A stretch of 34,078 bases of DNA. Source: Bacteroides graminisolvens DSM 19988 = JCM 15093 (GTDB lineage Bacteria > Bacteroidota > Bacteroidia > Bacteroidales > Bacteroidaceae). Shown here in pieces: positions 16,918 through 25,614 of this stretch. Both the position numbers and the translations under genes were made by a program. The notes beneath the pieces were generated by a model. That model ran no database searches and had not been told where the DNA came from. It was given only the letters and a program-made list of their open reading frames with translations. The stretch spans positions 1-34,078 of the forward strand of contig NZ_ATZI01000024.1 of assembly GCF_000428125.1 (NCBI RefSeq), written 5' to 3'. Each line of letters starts with the position of its first letter. Position 1 is the stretch's first letter.

Positions 16918-17043
16918 CTCCCAACCCTTAAAACTTCTCACTAAAATGAAGAAATATTTCTTTATTATGCAATTATTCCGTTTCTTTGTGCAGTTTTTAT
17001 CCAAACGAAACACATTTAAATTCAATATCAAAAAATTATAGTT

Positions 17044-17448
17044 ATGAAGATTTCACACATCGAGCATTTGGGCATTGCTGTAAAAAGCATTGAGGAAGCT
17101 CTTCCTTACTACGAAAATGTATTAGGTTTTAAATGTTATAACATTGAAACCGTAGAAGATCAGAAAGTTAAAACTGCCTTTTTAAAAGTTGGCGAAACAA
17201 AGATTGAATTGCTGGAACCAACGTCTCCAGAAAGCACTATCGCTAAGTTCATCGAAAACAAAGGGGAAGGAATTCATCACATAGCATACGCTGTTGAAGA
17301 TGGAATTGCTAATGCTTTGGCAGAAGCAGAAAGCAAAGAAATCCGTTTGATTGACAAAGCACCTCGTAAAGGAGCAGAAGGATTGAGCATCGCTTTCCTT
17401 CACCCGAAATCAACGCGTGGCGTACTTACTGAACTTTGCGAACATTGA
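17044..17448 (+). CDS. mce: Methylmalonyl-CoA epimerase
   Basis: This 134-residue VOC (glyoxalase/epimerase fold) enzyme interconverts (R)- and (S)-methylmalonyl-CoA, linking the B12-dependent mutase to the decarboxylase. The two beta-alpha-beta modules are visible: [27 protein letters not shown] and [17 protein letters not shown], giving metal-ligand histidines in HLGIAV and IHHIAYAV, with a C-terminal acidic residue in LTELCEH. It is the first gene of the propionate operon, 38 bases before the carboxyltransferase gene. The mutase genes are not in this window. Confidence 0.95.
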   Translation: MKISHIEHLGIAVKSIEEALPYYENVLGFKCYNIETVEDQKVKTAFLKVGETKIELLEPTSPESTIAKFIENKGEGIHHIAYAVEDGIANALAEAESKEIRLIDKAPRKGAEGLSIAFLHPKSTRGVLTELCEH

Positions 17449-17486
17449 TCGAATTAACAAAATATTAACGCTTAAACATAAAATTC

Positions 17487-19040
17487 ATGAGTAACCAGCT
17501 TGAAAAAGTAAAGGAGCTTATTGAGCTTCGCGCTCAAGCCCGCTTAGGTGGTGGAGAAAAAGCTATTGAAAAACAACATGCAAAAGGGAAATATACTGCT
17601 CGTGAGCGTATAGCCCAATTGCTTGACGAAGGAAGTTTTGAAGAAATGGATATGTTTGTTGAACACAGATGTACCAACTTCGGACAAGAAAAGAAACATT
17701 TCCTAGGTGACGGAGTAGTAACCGGCTACGGAACCATAGAAGGAAGATTAGTATACGTTTTTGCACAAGACTTCACCGTATTCGGTGGTTCATTGTCAGA
17801 AACAATGGCACAAAAAATATGCAAGGTAATGGATATGGCCATGAAGATGGGTGCACCTTGTATCGGAATCAACGACTCGGGTGGTGCTCGTATTCAAGAA
17901 GGTATCAACGCATTAGCCGGATATGCAGAGATATTCCAACGTAACATCATGGCTTCGGGAGTTATTCCTCAAATATCAGGAATCTTCGGACCTTGTGCCG
18001 GCGGTGCTGTATACTCTCCTGCATTAACTGACTTTACACTTATGACAGAAGGAACTTCTTACATGTTCCTAACAGGTCCGAAAGTAGTGAAGACTGTTAC
18101 CGGCGAAGATGTATCACAAGAAGACCTTGGTGGTGCCAGCGTGCATGCAAACAAATCGGGAGTTACCCACTTTACTGCTGCCAATGGTGAAGAAGGCTTA
18201 TCCATCATCCGTAAACTATTGAGCTATATCCCTCAAAATAATCTGGAAGAAGCTCCCATCGTAAACTGCACCGATCCTATTGATCGCTTGGAAGACTCAT
18301 TAAATGACATCATTCCTGATAGCCCTAACAAGCCATACGATATGTATGAAGTAATAGGTGCCATCGTTGACAACGGTGAATTCCTCGAAGTTCAAAAAGA
18401 TTATGCTAAAAACATCATTATTGGTTTTGCCCGTTTCAACGGACAGTCAGTAGGTGTAGTAGCTAACCAGCCTAAATTCTTGGCAGGTGTGCTCGACAGC
18501 AATGCTTCTCGTAAAGCCGCTCGTTTCGTTCGTTTCTGCGATGCATTCAACATTCCTTTGGTTACATTGGTTGACGTTCCTGGATTCCTTCCGGGTACCG
18601 GACAAGAATACAACGGCGTTATTCTTCACGGAGCCAAACTGCTTTATGCTTACGGTGAAGCAACAGTACCTAAAGTTACTGTTACCTTGCGTAAATCATA
18701 CGGTGGTTCTCACATCGTTATGAGTTGTAAGCAACTTCGCGGCGACATGAACTACGCATGGCCAACTGCTGAAATCGCAGTAATGGGAGGTGCCGGTGCT
18801 GTAGAAGTGTTGTATGCTAAAGAAGCTAAAGAAGCCGCAGATCCGGTTGCTTTTGTTGCTGAAAAAGAAGCTGAATACACCAAGCTGTTTGCTAATCCGT
18901 ACAATGCAGCCAAATATGGCTATATTGACGATGTTATCGAACCAAGAAATACCCGCTTCCGTATTATTAGAGCTTTGCAGCAATTACAGACCAAGAAATT
19001 GACCAATCCTGCCAAAAAGCACGGTAATATTCCATTGTAA
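17487..19040 (+). CDS. mmdA: Methylmalonyl-CoA decarboxylase alpha subunit (carboxyltransferase)
   Basis: This 517-residue biotin-dependent carboxyltransferase moves the carboxyl group of (S)-methylmalonyl-CoA to the biotin carrier, releasing propionyl-CoA. It has two crotonase-like halves: the N-terminal CoA half with [23 protein letters not shown] and [16 protein letters not shown], and the C-terminal biotin half with [24 protein letters not shown] and [10 protein letters not shown]...[21 protein letters not shown]. Length is normal. By sequence alone it could be a propionyl-CoA carboxylase beta subunit. The adjacent gamma, biotin and beta Na+-pump subunits, and the lack of a biotin carboxylase here, favour the decarboxylase. 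Confidence 0.95.
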   Translation: MSNQLEKVKELIELRAQARLGGGEKAIEKQHAKGKYTARERIAQLLDEGSFEEMDMFVEHRCTNFGQEKKHFLGDGVVTGYGTIEGRLVYVFAQDFTVFGGSLSETMAQKICKVMDMAMKMGAPCIGINDSGGARIQEGINALAGYAEIFQRNIMASGVIPQISGIFGPCAGGAVYSPALTDFTLMTEGTSYMFLTGPKVVKTVTGEDVSQEDLGGASVHANKSGVTHFTAANGEEGLSIIRKLLSYIPQNNLEEAPIVNCTDPIDRLEDSLNDIIPDSPNKPYDMYEVIGAIVDNGEFLEVQKDYAKNIIIGFARFNGQSVGVVANQPKFLAGVLDSNASRKAARFVRFCDAFNIPLVTLVDVPGFLPGTGQEYNGVILHGAKLLYAYGEATVPKVTVTLRKSYGGSHIVMSCKQLRGDMNYAWPTAEIAVMGGAGAVEVLYAKEAKEAADPVAFVAEKEAEYTKLFANPYNAAKYGYIDDVIEPRNTRFRIIRALQQLQTKKLTNPAKKHGNIPL

Positions 19041-19061
19041 CATCATATAATGAAGTAAGTT

Positions 19062-20009
19062 ATGAATAAAATAAAAACAGGAATACTTATCGTTTTATTG
19101 GCAGCAGTTTGCTTCAACTCTTACGGACAAGGAGCAAAAAGTCTGAAAATCAACGAAGTACTGACAAAGAACACTGAAAATTTCCAAGATGACTACGGTC
19201 AGCGCAATGCGTGGATTGAAATTTTCAACTCTTCTTTTGCCAGTGTTGATATCAGAAGCTGCTACCTTACAAATGATAAGCGAGTTCTTAATCCAAACTT
19301 AAGTATTGAGGAGAGGGTTAGTATGATGTATACTATCCCCAAGAGTGACGTACTGACGGAAATTGCTCCCAGACAACATTTGTTATTTTGGGCAGACAAC
19401 AGACCTAACAGAGGTACTTTTCATTTAAATTTTGCTTTAGATTCTGTTGCTTCAAACTGGATTGCGTTGTATGATGCCAACGGCAAAACATTGATCGACT
19501 CTGTTACAGTGCCGGCCAATATTCCTGCCAACTTCTCATACGCAAGAGAAGCAGACGGAAGTCACCACTGGATTCTTAAAGGTGGAGATGCCAATAATTA
19601 CGTAACCCCAAATACCAATAATCAAACTCAGGATAAGCAAGAAAAGATAGATGGCTTCCGCAAGCACGACAGTGCAGGTATTGCTATGGCTATCATTGCT
19701 ATGTCTATTGTATTTGGCGGACTTATATTGTTATACGTTTCATTCCGTCTGATTAGCGCAATCAGTGTTAAACTGGCTAAAAGAAATGCAATGAAGACAC
19801 GCGGTATCACCGATAAGAAAGAAGCCAAAGAAAAGGCTATCGGTGCAGAATCGGGTGAAATATTTGCTGCCATATCTTTAGCACTCCATGAATATCAAGA
19901 CAACGTTCATGATATTGAAGATACCATCTTGACTATCAATAGAGTAAAACGCAACTACTCTCCATGGAGTTCTAAGATTTACACTTTGCGTCAGACACCC
20001 AAAAATTAA
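19062..20009 (+). CDS. Lamin-tail domain fused to OadG-like decarboxylase gamma subunit
   Basis: This 315-residue protein has an unusual architecture. A signal peptide (1-23, ending SYGQ) precedes a beta-rich lamin-tail-like domain at about residues 25-170 (LKINEVLTKNTENFQDDYGQRNAWIEIFNSS, DIRSCYLTND, LLFWADN, NWIALYDANGKTLIDSV, FSYAREADGSHHW). After a polar linker comes one membrane segment (205-230, AGIAMAIIAMSIVFGGLILLYV), the OadG-type helix, and then a cytoplasmic lysine-rich tail (235-315). OadG anchors the carboxyltransferase to the beta pump. Here an extra domain of about 150 residues would face the periplasm. It is embedded in the mmd operon (21 bases after mmdA, 25 bases before the biotin carrier), so the gamma role is well supported. 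The lamin-tail role is unknown. Confidence 0.85.
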   Translation: MNKIKTGILIVLLAAVCFNSYGQGAKSLKINEVLTKNTENFQDDYGQRNAWIEIFNSSFASVDIRSCYLTNDKRVLNPNLSIEERVSMMYTIPKSDVLTEIAPRQHLLFWADNRPNRGTFHLNFALDSVASNWIALYDANGKTLIDSVTVPANIPANFSYAREADGSHHWILKGGDANNYVTPNTNNQTQDKQEKIDGFRKHDSAGIAMAIIAMSIVFGGLILLYVSFRLISAISVKLAKRNAMKTRGITDKKEAKEKAIGAESGEIFAAISLALHEYQDNVHDIEDTILTINRVKRNYSPWSSKIYTLRQTPKN

Positions 20010-20034
20010 ATTAAAACCCTAAAGAAAAACGAAT

Positions 20035-20466
20035 ATGAAACAATATAAATATAAAATCAATGGTAACCTCTATAATGTGACGGTGAATGATATCGAAGAG
20101 AACATTGCCCGCGTTGAGGTTAACGGTACTCCTTATACAGTTGAGATAGACAAGCCGGTTAAGGCAGCTCCCAAACCTGTTACTCGTCCGGCATCTGCTC
20201 CTAAAACTTCAACCGGCGCACCTGTAGTTGCCCGTCCGGCAGCCACTTCAAGTAAAAGCGGCATCAAGTCTCCGCTACCAGGCGTTATTCTGGATATTAA
20301 AGTGAAAGAAGGCGATACGGTTAAGAAAGGACAACTTATTGCTATTCTCGAAGCGATGAAGATGGAAAACAATATCAATGCCGATAAAGACGGTGTAGTA
20401 TCTGCAGTGAAAGTTAACAAAGGTGATTCTGTACTTGAAGGAACAGACCTTATCATAATCGAATAG
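20035..20466 (+). CDS. mmdC: Biotin carboxyl carrier subunit of methylmalonyl-CoA decarboxylase
   Basis: This 143-residue protein carries the carboxyl group between the alpha and beta subunits. The N-terminal 40 residues form a small beta unit, followed by a flexible proline/alanine-rich linker (41-78) and a biotinyl domain (79-143). The attachment motif EAMKMENN places biotin on Lys109. The two symmetric halves LPGVILDIKVKEGDTVKKGQ and DGVVSAVKVNKGDSVLEG are clear. The stop codon is only four bases before the next start, suggesting coupling with the beta pump subunit. Confidence 0.95.
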   Translation: MKQYKYKINGNLYNVTVNDIEENIARVEVNGTPYTVEIDKPVKAAPKPVTRPASAPKTSTGAPVVARPAATSSKSGIKSPLPGVILDIKVKEGDTVKKGQLIAILEAMKMENNINADKDGVVSAVKVNKGDSVLEGTDLIIIE

Positions 20467-20470
20467 TCAT

Positions 20471-21631
20471 ATGGGAGAGTTTATGTCATTTATATCGAAC
20501 AACTTTGCCGACTTCTGGAGTTATACGGGATTCGCTAATGCGGGTTACGAGCACTTCATTATGATCTTGGTAGGATTGTTCTTTCTCTTTCTTGCAATCA
20601 AGAAAGATTTTGAGCCTATGCTTCTCATACCTATCGGTTTTGGTATTCTGATCGGTAATATTCCTTTTAAAATAGATGCGGGATTGGAAGTTGGCTTGTA
20701 TGAAGAAGGTTCTGTCTTGAATATCCTTTATCAGGGAGTAAGAACAGGATGGTATCCTCCACTTGTCTTTTTAGGTATCGGAGCTATGACTGACTTTTCA
20801 GCATTGATCTCCAATCCTAAACTAATGCTTGTTGGAGCCGCAGCTCAATTTGGTATTTTTGGCGCCTACATGGTTGCTCTTGCTTTAGGATTTGAGCCTA
20901 ATCAAGCAGCCGGTATTGCAATCATCGGTGGAGCAGATGGCCCTACAGCAATCTTCCTTTCATCTAAATTGTCGCCAAACTTAATGGGTGCTATTGCCGT
21001 ATCTGCCTATTCATACATGGCACTTGTTCCGGTAATACAACCTCCTGTTATGCGTTTGCTTACAACTAAAAAAGAGAGGTTGATCCGCATGAAACCGGCT
21101 CGTCAGGTTTCACACACAGAGAAAGTAATGTTCCCTATTATCGGTTTGTTGCTAACCTGCTTCCTTGTACCATCGGGATTACCCTTGCTAGGTATGTTAT
21201 TCTTTGGTAACTTACTGAAAGAAAGTGGTGTAACACGTCGTTTGGCTGATACAGCCAGCGGACCGCTGATTGATACTATCACTATGTTATTAGGACTAAC
21301 AGTAGGTGCTTCCACACAAGCAAGCGAATTCCTTACTTCGAGCACACTTTACATCTTCTTCCTTGGATTCATGGCATTTATTATTGCCACAGCTTCCGGA
21401 GTGACATTTGTTAAGTTGTTCAACTTGATTTTGCCTCAAAGTAAGAAGATCAACCCGCTTATCGGTAATGCCGGAGTATCTGCCGTACCTATGTCGGCAC
21501 GTATCTCTCAAACCGTTGGTTTGGAATATGACCCTACCAATTATTTGTTGATGCATGCCATGGGACCGAACGTCGCAGGAGTTATCGGTTCTGCCGTTGC
21601 AGCCGGTGTACTTTTGGGCTTCCTTATTTAA
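20471..21631 (+). CDS. mmdB: Sodium-pumping decarboxylase beta subunit
   Basis: This 386-residue inner-membrane protein decarboxylates carboxybiotin and exports Na+, storing the energy of methylmalonyl-CoA decarboxylation as a sodium gradient. Family signatures: GVRTGWYPPLVFLGIGAMTDF, GIAIIGGADGPTAIFLSSKL with the conserved Asp in GGADGP, YSYMALVPVIQPPVMRLLTTKKER, and GNAGVSAVPMSARISQTVG with GPNVAGVIGSAVAAG. About nine to eleven membrane segments are visible and the length is slightly short but normal for the branch. An oxaloacetate decarboxylase is possible by homology; the mce and mmdA neighbours argue for methylmalonyl-CoA. Confidence 0.95.
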   Translation: MGEFMSFISNNFADFWSYTGFANAGYEHFIMILVGLFFLFLAIKKDFEPMLLIPIGFGILIGNIPFKIDAGLEVGLYEEGSVLNILYQGVRTGWYPPLVFLGIGAMTDFSALISNPKLMLVGAAAQFGIFGAYMVALALGFEPNQAAGIAIIGGADGPTAIFLSSKLSPNLMGAIAVSAYSYMALVPVIQPPVMRLLTTKKERLIRMKPARQVSHTEKVMFPIIGLLLTCFLVPSGLPLLGMLFFGNLLKESGVTRRLADTASGPLIDTITMLLGLTVGASTQASEFLTSSTLYIFFLGFMAFIIATASGVTFVKLFNLILPQSKKINPLIGNAGVSAVPMSARISQTVGLEYDPTNYLLMHAMGPNVAGVIGSAVAAGVLLGFLI

Positions 21632-21679
21632 ATTAAGATAAAAGGCGTCTGAAGAAACAGACAACTTTATCCGTACATA

Positions 21680-21722
21680 AAAAAGCGCTTTTCCATTTAT
21701 TGTGGGAAGGCGCTTTTTATTA
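21680..21722 (+). terminator. Terminator of the mmd operon
   Basis: AAAAGCGCTTTTCC pairs (with two G-U pairs) with GGGAAGGCGCTTTT across a 9-base loop, followed by TATTATAA. This gives a strong rho-independent-type hairpin about 50 bases after mmdB. Confidence 0.8.
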
Positions 21723-21843
21723 TAACACAACCGAATGTCTCACAAAGTTAAAAAACAAATTCTACAATAAATCGCATTATAAGACATCGTGCTTGTTTCA
21801 ATTTATTTCTACCTTGCAACCATAAACTACAAAAAACACCCTT

Positions 21844-22278
21844 ATGAGAAAGAATGCCCAAGCATACTGCCTGAACAAGGCGATACGCCTTACCACGCCG
21901 AGTGACGAAACGTATACCAATCTATATCAAGGGCTGGCCGACTGTTATAACCTGGCACAAAAACCCAAAGAGCAAATACAAGCGCTACTGGAACAGTACA
22001 AATACGATAAAAACAACCACCAGCTATTATTTACTATTGGCCGCATCGACCAAGACGCATTGGAAGATATGAGCAGAGCCAAAAAATATTTGGAAATGTT
22101 TATGGCCACCCGTCCTGAAAAACAAACCAAAGAAGAAGATCCGGAAGGAACAATCAGTGCCTCTCTGTATAACGTAGCCGAACGTCGTTTGGACGCCATC
22201 CGGAAAGAACTGTTTTTCAGAGAAGGAGTGCCTTCAAAGATGATCATAAACAACAAAGAGTACAAAGCAGTGAATTAA
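21844..22278 (+). CDS. TPR-like protein fragment, probably 5'-truncated
   Basis: This 144-residue protein looks like the C-terminal part of a larger tetratricopeptide protein. It starts in the middle of a helix pair (AYCLNKAIRLTTPSDETYTNLYQGLADCYNLAQKPKEQIQALLEQYKYD), continues with NHQLLFTIGRIDQD and AKKYLEMFMATRP, and ends with a basic tail. It lacks a signal peptide and the N-terminal repeats. An in-frame stop at 21823-21825 prevents extension upstream. A weak TACCTTGC element near 21810-21817 could still transcribe it. It follows the mmd terminator. Either a small stand-alone TPR protein or the decayed remnant of a longer gene; I lean to a remnant. Confidence 0.55.
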   Translation: MRKNAQAYCLNKAIRLTTPSDETYTNLYQGLADCYNLAQKPKEQIQALLEQYKYDKNNHQLLFTIGRIDQDALEDMSRAKKYLEMFMATRPEKQTKEEDPEGTISASLYNVAERRLDAIRKELFFREGVPSKMIINNKEYKAVN

Positions 22279-22392
22279 AACAAGAAATGAAAACGTTTGC
22301 ATAAATATATAAGTGTTACACAGACTGAGTGCAATAGCTATCTGAATATTAAATGCTATCTTAGAGGTGTTAATAACAGAATTACTAATATC

Positions 22393-24243
22393 ATGAAAAG
22401 ATTATTATTCTTATTGAGCTCTCTGATACTATCCATTAGTACTTATGCAGCTATGAATGTGAACAAAATTGACCCGCCGTGCTGGTTTACCGGTATGCAA
22501 AACCCTGAACTCCAGCTTATGGTTTACGGAGAAGGTATTGGCAATGCCAACGTAACAGTCAGTTATCCGGGTGTATCGCTTAGTAGCGTGGTTAAACTGG
22601 AAAGCCCCAACTACCTGCTTGTTTACCTCCACGTGAGCAAGGAAGCCAAACCCGGCAAGGTGAATCTGACTTTTACGCAAGGTAAAAAGAAGATCATCCA
22701 AACGTATGAACTCAAAGAACGCGAGAAGAAACCCTGCGAACGCAAAGGGTTCGATGCCTCGGATGCCTTGTACCTGCTGATGCCCGACCGCTTTGCTAAC
22801 GGCAATCCCGATAACGATCAGATAAAAGGAATGGCACCTTACACGGTTGACCGCAAAGACCCGAACGCCCGTCACGGAGGCGACTTAGCCGGAGTGGAAA
22901 AACACCTCGATTATTTCAGTGATTTGGGTATCACAGCTTTATGGTTTACGCCTGTGCTGGAAAACAATATGACCGGTGGTTCTTATCACGGCTATGCCAC
23001 TACTGATTATTATAAGGTAGACCCACGTTTCGGAACAAACGAAGAATACAAAAGTCTGATTACCAAAGCGCATGACAAAGGCATCAAAATGGTAATGGAC
23101 ATGATATTCAACCATTGCGGTGTGGAACATGTATGGATCAAAGACATGCCTTCAAAAGATTGGTTTAACAATCCCGACCATAAAACAAACTTTGTTCAAA
23201 CATCGTTCAAACTGACTCCGCACGTTGATCCCTATACCTCCAAATACGATTTCGATCAGATGAACGACGGCTGGTTTGTAACGGCCATGCCCGATCTCAA
23301 TCAAAAGAATCCGCACGTGTATCGTTACTTGGTGCAAAACAGTTTCTGGTGGATTGAATACGCCGGGATTGATGCCATCCGCATGGACACTTATCCGTAT
23401 GCCGACTACGATGCCATGAGTAATTGGATGAAAGAGCTGAACGACGAATATCCCAATTATAACGTAGTAGGCGAAACATGGGTTACCGAGCCGGCCTACA
23501 CAGCCTGGTGGCAAAAAGATTCCAAGTTGTCCGCTCCGCGCAACAGCAACCTCAAGACCGTTATGGACTTCAGCTTCTTCGAAAAAGTAAATACGATGAA
23601 GTATGAAGAGACCGACCCCTACTCTACCGGTTTAAACCGCATTTACAATAGTTTTGTATACGATTTCTTGTATCCTAACCCGGCTATGGTACTTGCTTTC
23701 TATGAGAATCATGACACCAACCGTTACCTGGGAGAGGGACAAGACCTGCAAACCCTCAAGCAAGCCGTAGCCCTTCTGCTCACTACCCGTCGCATTCCCC
23801 AGCTCTATTACGGCACGGAAGTTATGATGAACGGTGTGAAAGACAAGAGTGACGGTTACGTTCGCAAAGACTTCCCCGGCGGATGGATGGATGATAAGGA
23901 AAACGCCTTTACTTCCGCAGGCCGAAGCCAGATTCAAAACGAATGCTTCAACTTCTACCGCACCTTGTTGCAATGGCGCAAAGGCAACGACGTAATTGCC
24001 AAAGGTGATATGGTGCAGTTCATGCCTCAACAAGGCGTGTATGTATTTGCCCGCATGTATCAAGGCAAAACGGTGATGGTATTGCTCAACGGTACCAACA
24101 AAGAAGTAAACCTGCCCCTGCACTTTTACGCGGAAATACTTCAGGGAAAAACTCAGGGCAAAGAGATTATCAGCAACCAAACGGTGCAGCTTGCCGATAA
24201 GCTGACCTTGGAAGCAAGAGGTTCCCTCATTATTGAATTATAA
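22393..24243 (+). CDS. susA: SusA-like GH13 alpha-amylase (neopullulanase/cyclomaltodextrinase type)
   Basis: This 616-residue periplasmic enzyme hydrolyses alpha-glucans or maltooligosaccharides. A signal peptide (MKRLLFLLSSLILSISTYA) precedes an N-terminal Ig-like domain (20-120), then the GH13 barrel and a C-terminal beta domain. The catalytic residues are all present: Asp332 (AIRMDTYPYAD) as nucleophile, Glu361 (VVGETWV) as acid/base and Asp441 (YENHDTNR) as stabiliser. Length and N-terminus closely resemble B. thetaiotaomicron SusA as I recall it. The frame opens at 22297, but the ATG at 22393 gives the proper signal peptide. There is no susB, susC/D or susR neighbour, so this is an orphan copy. 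Confidence 0.9.
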   Translation: MKRLLFLLSSLILSISTYAAMNVNKIDPPCWFTGMQNPELQLMVYGEGIGNANVTVSYPGVSLSSVVKLESPNYLLVYLHVSKEAKPGKVNLTFTQGKKKIIQTYELKEREKKPCERKGFDASDALYLLMPDRFANGNPDNDQIKGMAPYTVDRKDPNARHGGDLAGVEKHLDYFSDLGITALWFTPVLENNMTGGSYHGYATTDYYKVDPRFGTNEEYKSLITKAHDKGIKMVMDMIFNHCGVEHVWIKDMPSKDWFNNPDHKTNFVQTSFKLTPHVDPYTSKYDFDQMNDGWFVTAMPDLNQKNPHVYRYLVQNSFWWIEYAGIDAIRMDTYPYADYDAMSNWMKELNDEYPNYNVVGETWVTEPAYTAWWQKDSKLSAPRNSNLKTVMDFSFFEKVNTMKYEETDPYSTGLNRIYNSFVYDFLYPNPAMVLAFYENHDTNRYLGEGQDLQTLKQAVALLLTTRRIPQLYYGTEVMMNGVKDKSDGYVRKDFPGGWMDDKENAFTSAGRSQIQNECFNFYRTLLQWRKGNDVIAKGDMVQFMPQQGVYVFARMYQGKTVMVLLNGTNKEVNLPLHFYAEILQGKTQGKEIISNQTVQLADKLTLEARGSLIIEL

Positions 24244-24268
24244 AGCAAACCTGGCAGAGAGAATAAAA

Positions 24269-24306
24269 AAAAATCCCGGTGATCATACGACCATCGGGAT
24301 TTTTAT
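24269..24306. terminator. Bidirectional terminator between susA-like gene and fba
   Basis: AAAAATCCCG and CGGGATTTTT form a 10-bp stem with a 16-base loop, with A-rich and T-rich flanks. It lies between two convergent genes and suits both strands. Confidence 0.8.
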
Positions 24307-24336
24307 TATCTAAAAGTGTTTACGGGTATCGGAAGA

Positions 24337-25338
24337 TTATTCTGCCAATTTACCAGCAGAACCAAGTACGTTCACAATTTTGTGAATATAAAGCTTCTTC
24401 ATGTTATCACGAGCCGGTCCCAAGTATTTACGTGGGTCGAATTCAGCAGGTTTTTCAGCAAACACCTTACGAATAGCAGCAGTCATTGCCAAGCGGCTGT
24501 CAGAGTCGATGTTGATTTTGCAAACAGCAGAAGCAGCAGCTTTACGCAATTCCTCTTCAGGAATACCGATTGCATCTTTCAATGCGCCACCATACTTGTT
24601 GATAGTTTCCACTTCTTCTTCAGGAACAGAAGACGATCCGTGAAGAACGATAGGGAATCCGGGAAGTTCCTTCATAACGCCATCCAAAACATCGAATGCC
24701 AAAGGAGGAGGAACCAAACGGCCGTTAGCGTCACGAGTACACTGATCGGGAGTAAATTTGTTAGCACCGTGAGAAGTACCGATAGAGATAGCCAAGCTGT
24801 CGCAACCGGTTTTAGTAACAAAGTCAACTACTTCTTCAGGTTTTGTATATGTGTGGTGGTCTGCAGAAACTTCGTCTTCAACACCAGCCAATACACCTAG
24901 TTCGCCTTCAACAGTTACATCGAACTGATGAGCGTATTCTACGACTTTCTTTGTAAGAGCAACATTTTCATCATAAGGAAGATGAGAACCATCAATCATT
25001 ACAGAAGAGAAGCCCATGTCGATACATGATTTACATGTTTCGAAAGAGTCACCGTGGTCAAGATGCAACACAATCTCAGGTTTTGCACAGCCCAATTCTT
25101 TTGCATATTCAACAGCACCTTCGGCCATGAAACGAAGCAAAGTTTGGTTTGCATAAGCACGTGCACCTTTAGAAACCTGAAGGATAACAGGAGATTTTGT
25201 TTCTACAGCTGCCTGAATGATAGCCTGCAATTGCTCCAGATTATTAAAGTTATAAGCAGGAATTGCATATCCGCCTTTAATAGCTTTGGCAAACATCTCT
25301 CTGGTGTTTACAAGGCCTAAATCTTTGTAATTAATCAT
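24337..25338 (-). CDS. fba: Class II fructose-bisphosphate aldolase
   Basis: This 333-residue Zn2+-dependent aldolase of glycolysis and gluconeogenesis has [38 protein letters not shown], carrying the catalytic Asp and the first Zn histidine. [33 protein letters not shown] and [13 protein letters not shown] complete the metal and substrate sites. Length is normal for class II enzymes of the IIB-like type. It is a single-gene unit with its own promoter and a shared bidirectional terminator. Confidence 0.96.
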   Translation of the reverse strand: [333 protein letters not shown]

Positions 25339-25379
25339 GTTTTTTATTTTTTTATTGTTAGTGAATTAAAAAAACTACG

Positions 25380-25387
25380 CAAAAGTA
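25380..25387 (-). promoter_or_regulatory. fba promoter -7 element
   Basis: On the minus strand this reads TACTTTTG, a TAnnTTTG match, about 41 bases before the fba ATG, with an A-rich leader. No convincing -33 element at standard spacing. Confidence 0.45.
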
Positions 25388-25550
25388 ACAATTTTAGTTC
25401 TAAAAACAGAGCTTACTTCTAACAAATGTCTGCTATGAAAGGTCATAAACAGCAAAATTATAGGGTTTGCAGCATTGTATTGAATGATTTGTAATCTCCA
25501 TATTACAATCCGCCTTCTCTGTTGCTTCATTATTACCCGGCGTACGGTAT

Positions 25551-25592
25551 ATAAACAAACAGGCCGGAGACACTGTTTAGTCACTCCGGCCT
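25551..25592 (-). terminator. Terminator of the endonuclease/phosphatase gene
   Basis: On the minus strand, AGGCCGGAG and CTCCGGCCT form a 9-bp GC-rich stem followed by GTTTGTTTAT. It lies just after the stop at 25615. The rest of the gap to fba holds no clear gene. Confidence 0.75.
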
Positions 25593-25614
25593 ATTTAGAC
25601 ATTATTATATTAAT

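Noticed and set aside
23632..24180. Long minus-strand frame (182 codons) antisense to the SusA-like gene
   Set aside because: It is a shadow frame within a GC-richer gene; catalytic motifs are on the plus strand only.
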